Assembly (NCBI GenBank): GCA_964646755.1
Contig: CAZYIE010000012.1
Location: 3,365 to 67,364 of the forward strand
Reading direction: 5' to 3'
Origin: MVRV01 sp964646755
Lineage (GTDB): Bacteria > Desulfobacterota > Syntrophia > Syntrophales > Smithellaceae
DNA length: 64,000 bases
Numbering within the stretch: the first letter of the stretch is position 1; each line of letters starts with the position of its first letter. Below are positions 62,825-64,000 of the stretch, one piece after another. A model generated the notes under the pieces. The model saw only the letters and a program-made list of their open reading frames with translations. It was not told the DNA's origin and did not search any database. Made by a program: the position numbers and the translations under genes.

Positions 62825-64000
62825 TCAGTCCAGAATCTCCCTTATCTTGCCGGAGAATTGGGAAAGATGAAAAGGCTTTTGGAGGAACCCTTTGCAGCCG
62901 CGATCCAGAATCTCCTGGGCCTGGCCGTTGAGGCTGTAGCCGCTGGAAAGAAGAATCTTGATTTGGGGATTGATCTCCATGAGACGATCGAAAGTCCCTC
63001 CTCCTGATATCCCCGGCATGATCATGTCCAGAATAACAAGATCAATCTTGTTTCCTTTCTCCATGTAAACGGCAATCGCCTCCTGACCGCTCCCCGCCAC
63101 ATAGACTTTGTAACCCAGTGATTCCAGCAGTTCCTTGCTCACTTCCATGACCATCTTTTCATCATCAACCAGCAGAATCGTCTCCTTGCCCCTAATAATT
63201 TTTCCGGTTGCCGTCTTTTCCTTTACCACTTCCTTCTCCGAAGCGGGTAAATAAACGGTAAATGTTGTTCCATGGCCGGGTTCGCTGTAAACATTGATTA
63301 TGCCATGGTGCCCTTTAATGATCCCATAGACGGTCGCCAGTCCTAAACCAGTTCCTCTTCCCATTCTCTTCGTTGTGAAAAATGGCTCAAATATCCGTGC
63401 CTTTGTCTTTTCGTCCATCCCGGTACCGCTATCCGTGACCGTTATTTTTACATATTTCCCCGGTTTCGCGGAGCAGGAAATTGCTATTGCCTCATCCAGC
63501 AGAATGTTCTGGGTCTCCAGATAGATATCCCCGCCTCCGGGCATGGCCTGCCAGGCATTCACATATAGATTCAGAAAGACCTGCTCCATCTGTCCCCGGT
63601 CCACCTCCACGCTCCAGAGATCTTTGCCGTGTTTCCGCTGAATGGAGATTTCCTTCTTGGTTCTGCCGAACAGGCTGGAGATCTTTTCAATGACCTCGTT
63701 CATATCCGTGGGCTTGACCTCATATTTCCCCCCGCGGGCAAATCCCAGCAGTTGCTTGGTTAAGGCGGCTCCGCTCTGCACCTGTTCCTCAATACGTTTG
63801 AGGTTCTCATAAGTGGGATGGGTTGGATCAATATCCATCAGGGAAAGGGAAGCATTGCCCTGGATTCCCATGAGCAGGTTGTTGAAGTCGTGGGCGACTC
63901 CACCGGCCAGTGTGCCGATAGCATCCATCTTGTCGGCGTGCTGCAGGCGATCCTCCAATATCCGCTTCTCCTCTTCCGCCTGCTTGCGGGCGGTAATGTC
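62825..64000 (-). CDS. Hybrid histidine kinase, C-terminal part (continues beyond window)
   Basis: Open through the right edge: the last in-window residues 'DITARKQAEEEKRILEDRL' are a PAS/PAC end, so at least one PAS lies outside. Then HisKA 'GTLAGGVAHDFNNLLMGIQG', HATPase 'DSGTGMDEKTKARIFEPFF', 'GRGTGLGLATVYGIIKG', and a receiver ('ETILLVDDEKMVMEVSKELL', Asp in 'LVILDMIMPGISGG', Lys in 'CKGFLQKPFHLSQF'). Same class as the nine-PAS kinase at 49531-54219. Confidence 0.93.
   Translation of the reverse strand, partial: DITARKQAEEEKRILEDRLQHADKMDAIGTLAGGVAHDFNNLLMGIQGNASLSLMDIDPTHPTYENLKRIEEQVQSGAALTKQLLGFARGGKYEVKPTDMNEVIEKISSLFGRTKKEISIQRKHGKDLWSVEVDRGQMEQVFLNLYVNAWQAMPGGGDIYLETQNILLDEAIAISCSAKPGKYVKITVTDSGTGMDEKTKARIFEPFFTTKRMGRGTGLGLATVYGIIKGHHGIINVYSEPGHGTTFTVYLPASEKEVVKEKTATGKIIRGKETILLVDDEKMVMEVSKELLESLGYKVYVAGSGQEAIAVYMEKGNKIDLVILDMIMPGISGGGTFDRLMEINPQIKILLSSGYSLNGQAQEILDRGCKGFLQKPFHLSQFSGKIREILD

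Noticed and set aside
1..64000. tRNA, rRNA, CRISPR array, prophage or transposase genes
   Set aside because: Looked for tRNA arms, regular repeats and transposase motifs on both strands; none found that I could support.

Overview
The window looks like a draft-genome contig of a Gram-negative anaerobe, most likely a deltaproteobacterium (Desulfobacterota) of the Syntrophus/Smithella type. That is an inference. It rests on the gene orders tmk-holB-PSP1/RicT-metG and xseA-xseB-ispA-dxs-tlyA-ispH, on abundant PAS/HisKA sensor kinases, on the MTA-deaminase and deoxyhypusine-synthase-like genes, on desulfoferrodoxin and rubrerythrin, and on CoA-ligase/CoA-transferase genes. Three runs of exactly ten N (22934, 25217, 36061) are scaffold gaps. 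Each breaks a gene that was surely continuous (a sensor kinase, a PerR-type regulator, metG). No tRNA, rRNA, CRISPR array or transposase gene was recognised.

Layout. 1-12 kb: mostly minus-strand accessory metabolism, with an acyl-CoA synthetase, a lipoprotein haloalkane-dehalogenase-like hydrolase, a D-aminoacylase-type amidohydrolase, EttA, a metallo-beta-lactamase-fold hydrolase, an alpha/beta hydrolase, PspC and a CaiB/BaiF CoA-transferase. Two decayed relatives lie among them: a CoA-transferase tail and an acyl-CoA synthetase tail with an in-frame stop. 12-15 kb: periplasmic thiol-redox genes (TlpA-like, CcdA-like, DsbC-like) and a small cytochrome c. 15-25 kb: signalling, with an HDOD response regulator divergent from an HD-GYP-like one, then a periplasmic binding protein, two paralogous histidine kinases sharing one transmitter but carrying unrelated sensors, a kinase-tail fragment beside a MITE-like inverted repeat, and a truncated receiver. 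25-28.8 kb: oxidative-stress cassette perR-katG-rbr-dfx ending in a strong terminator. 28.8-32 kb: a MarR regulator whose 15-bp palindrome also precedes a 31-codon ORF plus lipoprotein operon, then a choloylglycine-hydrolase-family enzyme. 32-35 kb: zur divergent from znuACB with a clear palindromic operator. 35.6-41 kb: metG, PSP1 protein, holB, tmk, ferredoxin, Nfu, lipoprotein. 41-49 kb: isoprenoid genes including an IspH-UbiA fusion, a vapBC pair inserted between tlyA and dxs, and a dxs with a one-base frameshift exactly at an A AAA AAG heptamer. 49-58.5 kb: a chemotaxis-like signalling operon (pseudo-receiver, CheW, HAMP-less MCP, small protein, nine-PAS hybrid kinase, CheY-like regulator) without cheA in view, behind a sigma-54-like promoter and palindromes, downstream of an NtrC-type regulator. 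58.8-62.2 kb: deoxyhypusine-synthase-like gene, LysR regulator and MTA/SAH deaminase. 62.8-64 kb: the C-terminal part of another hybrid kinase that leaves the window.

The most noteworthy items are the dxs frameshift/slippery site, the IspH-UbiA fusion, the sensor-swapped kinase pair with its debris, the CheA-less chemotaxis-like cluster with sigma-54 control elements, and the MarR-palindrome operon with its tiny coupled ORF. All operator and promoter calls are pattern readings from the bases; no alignment or database search was run.
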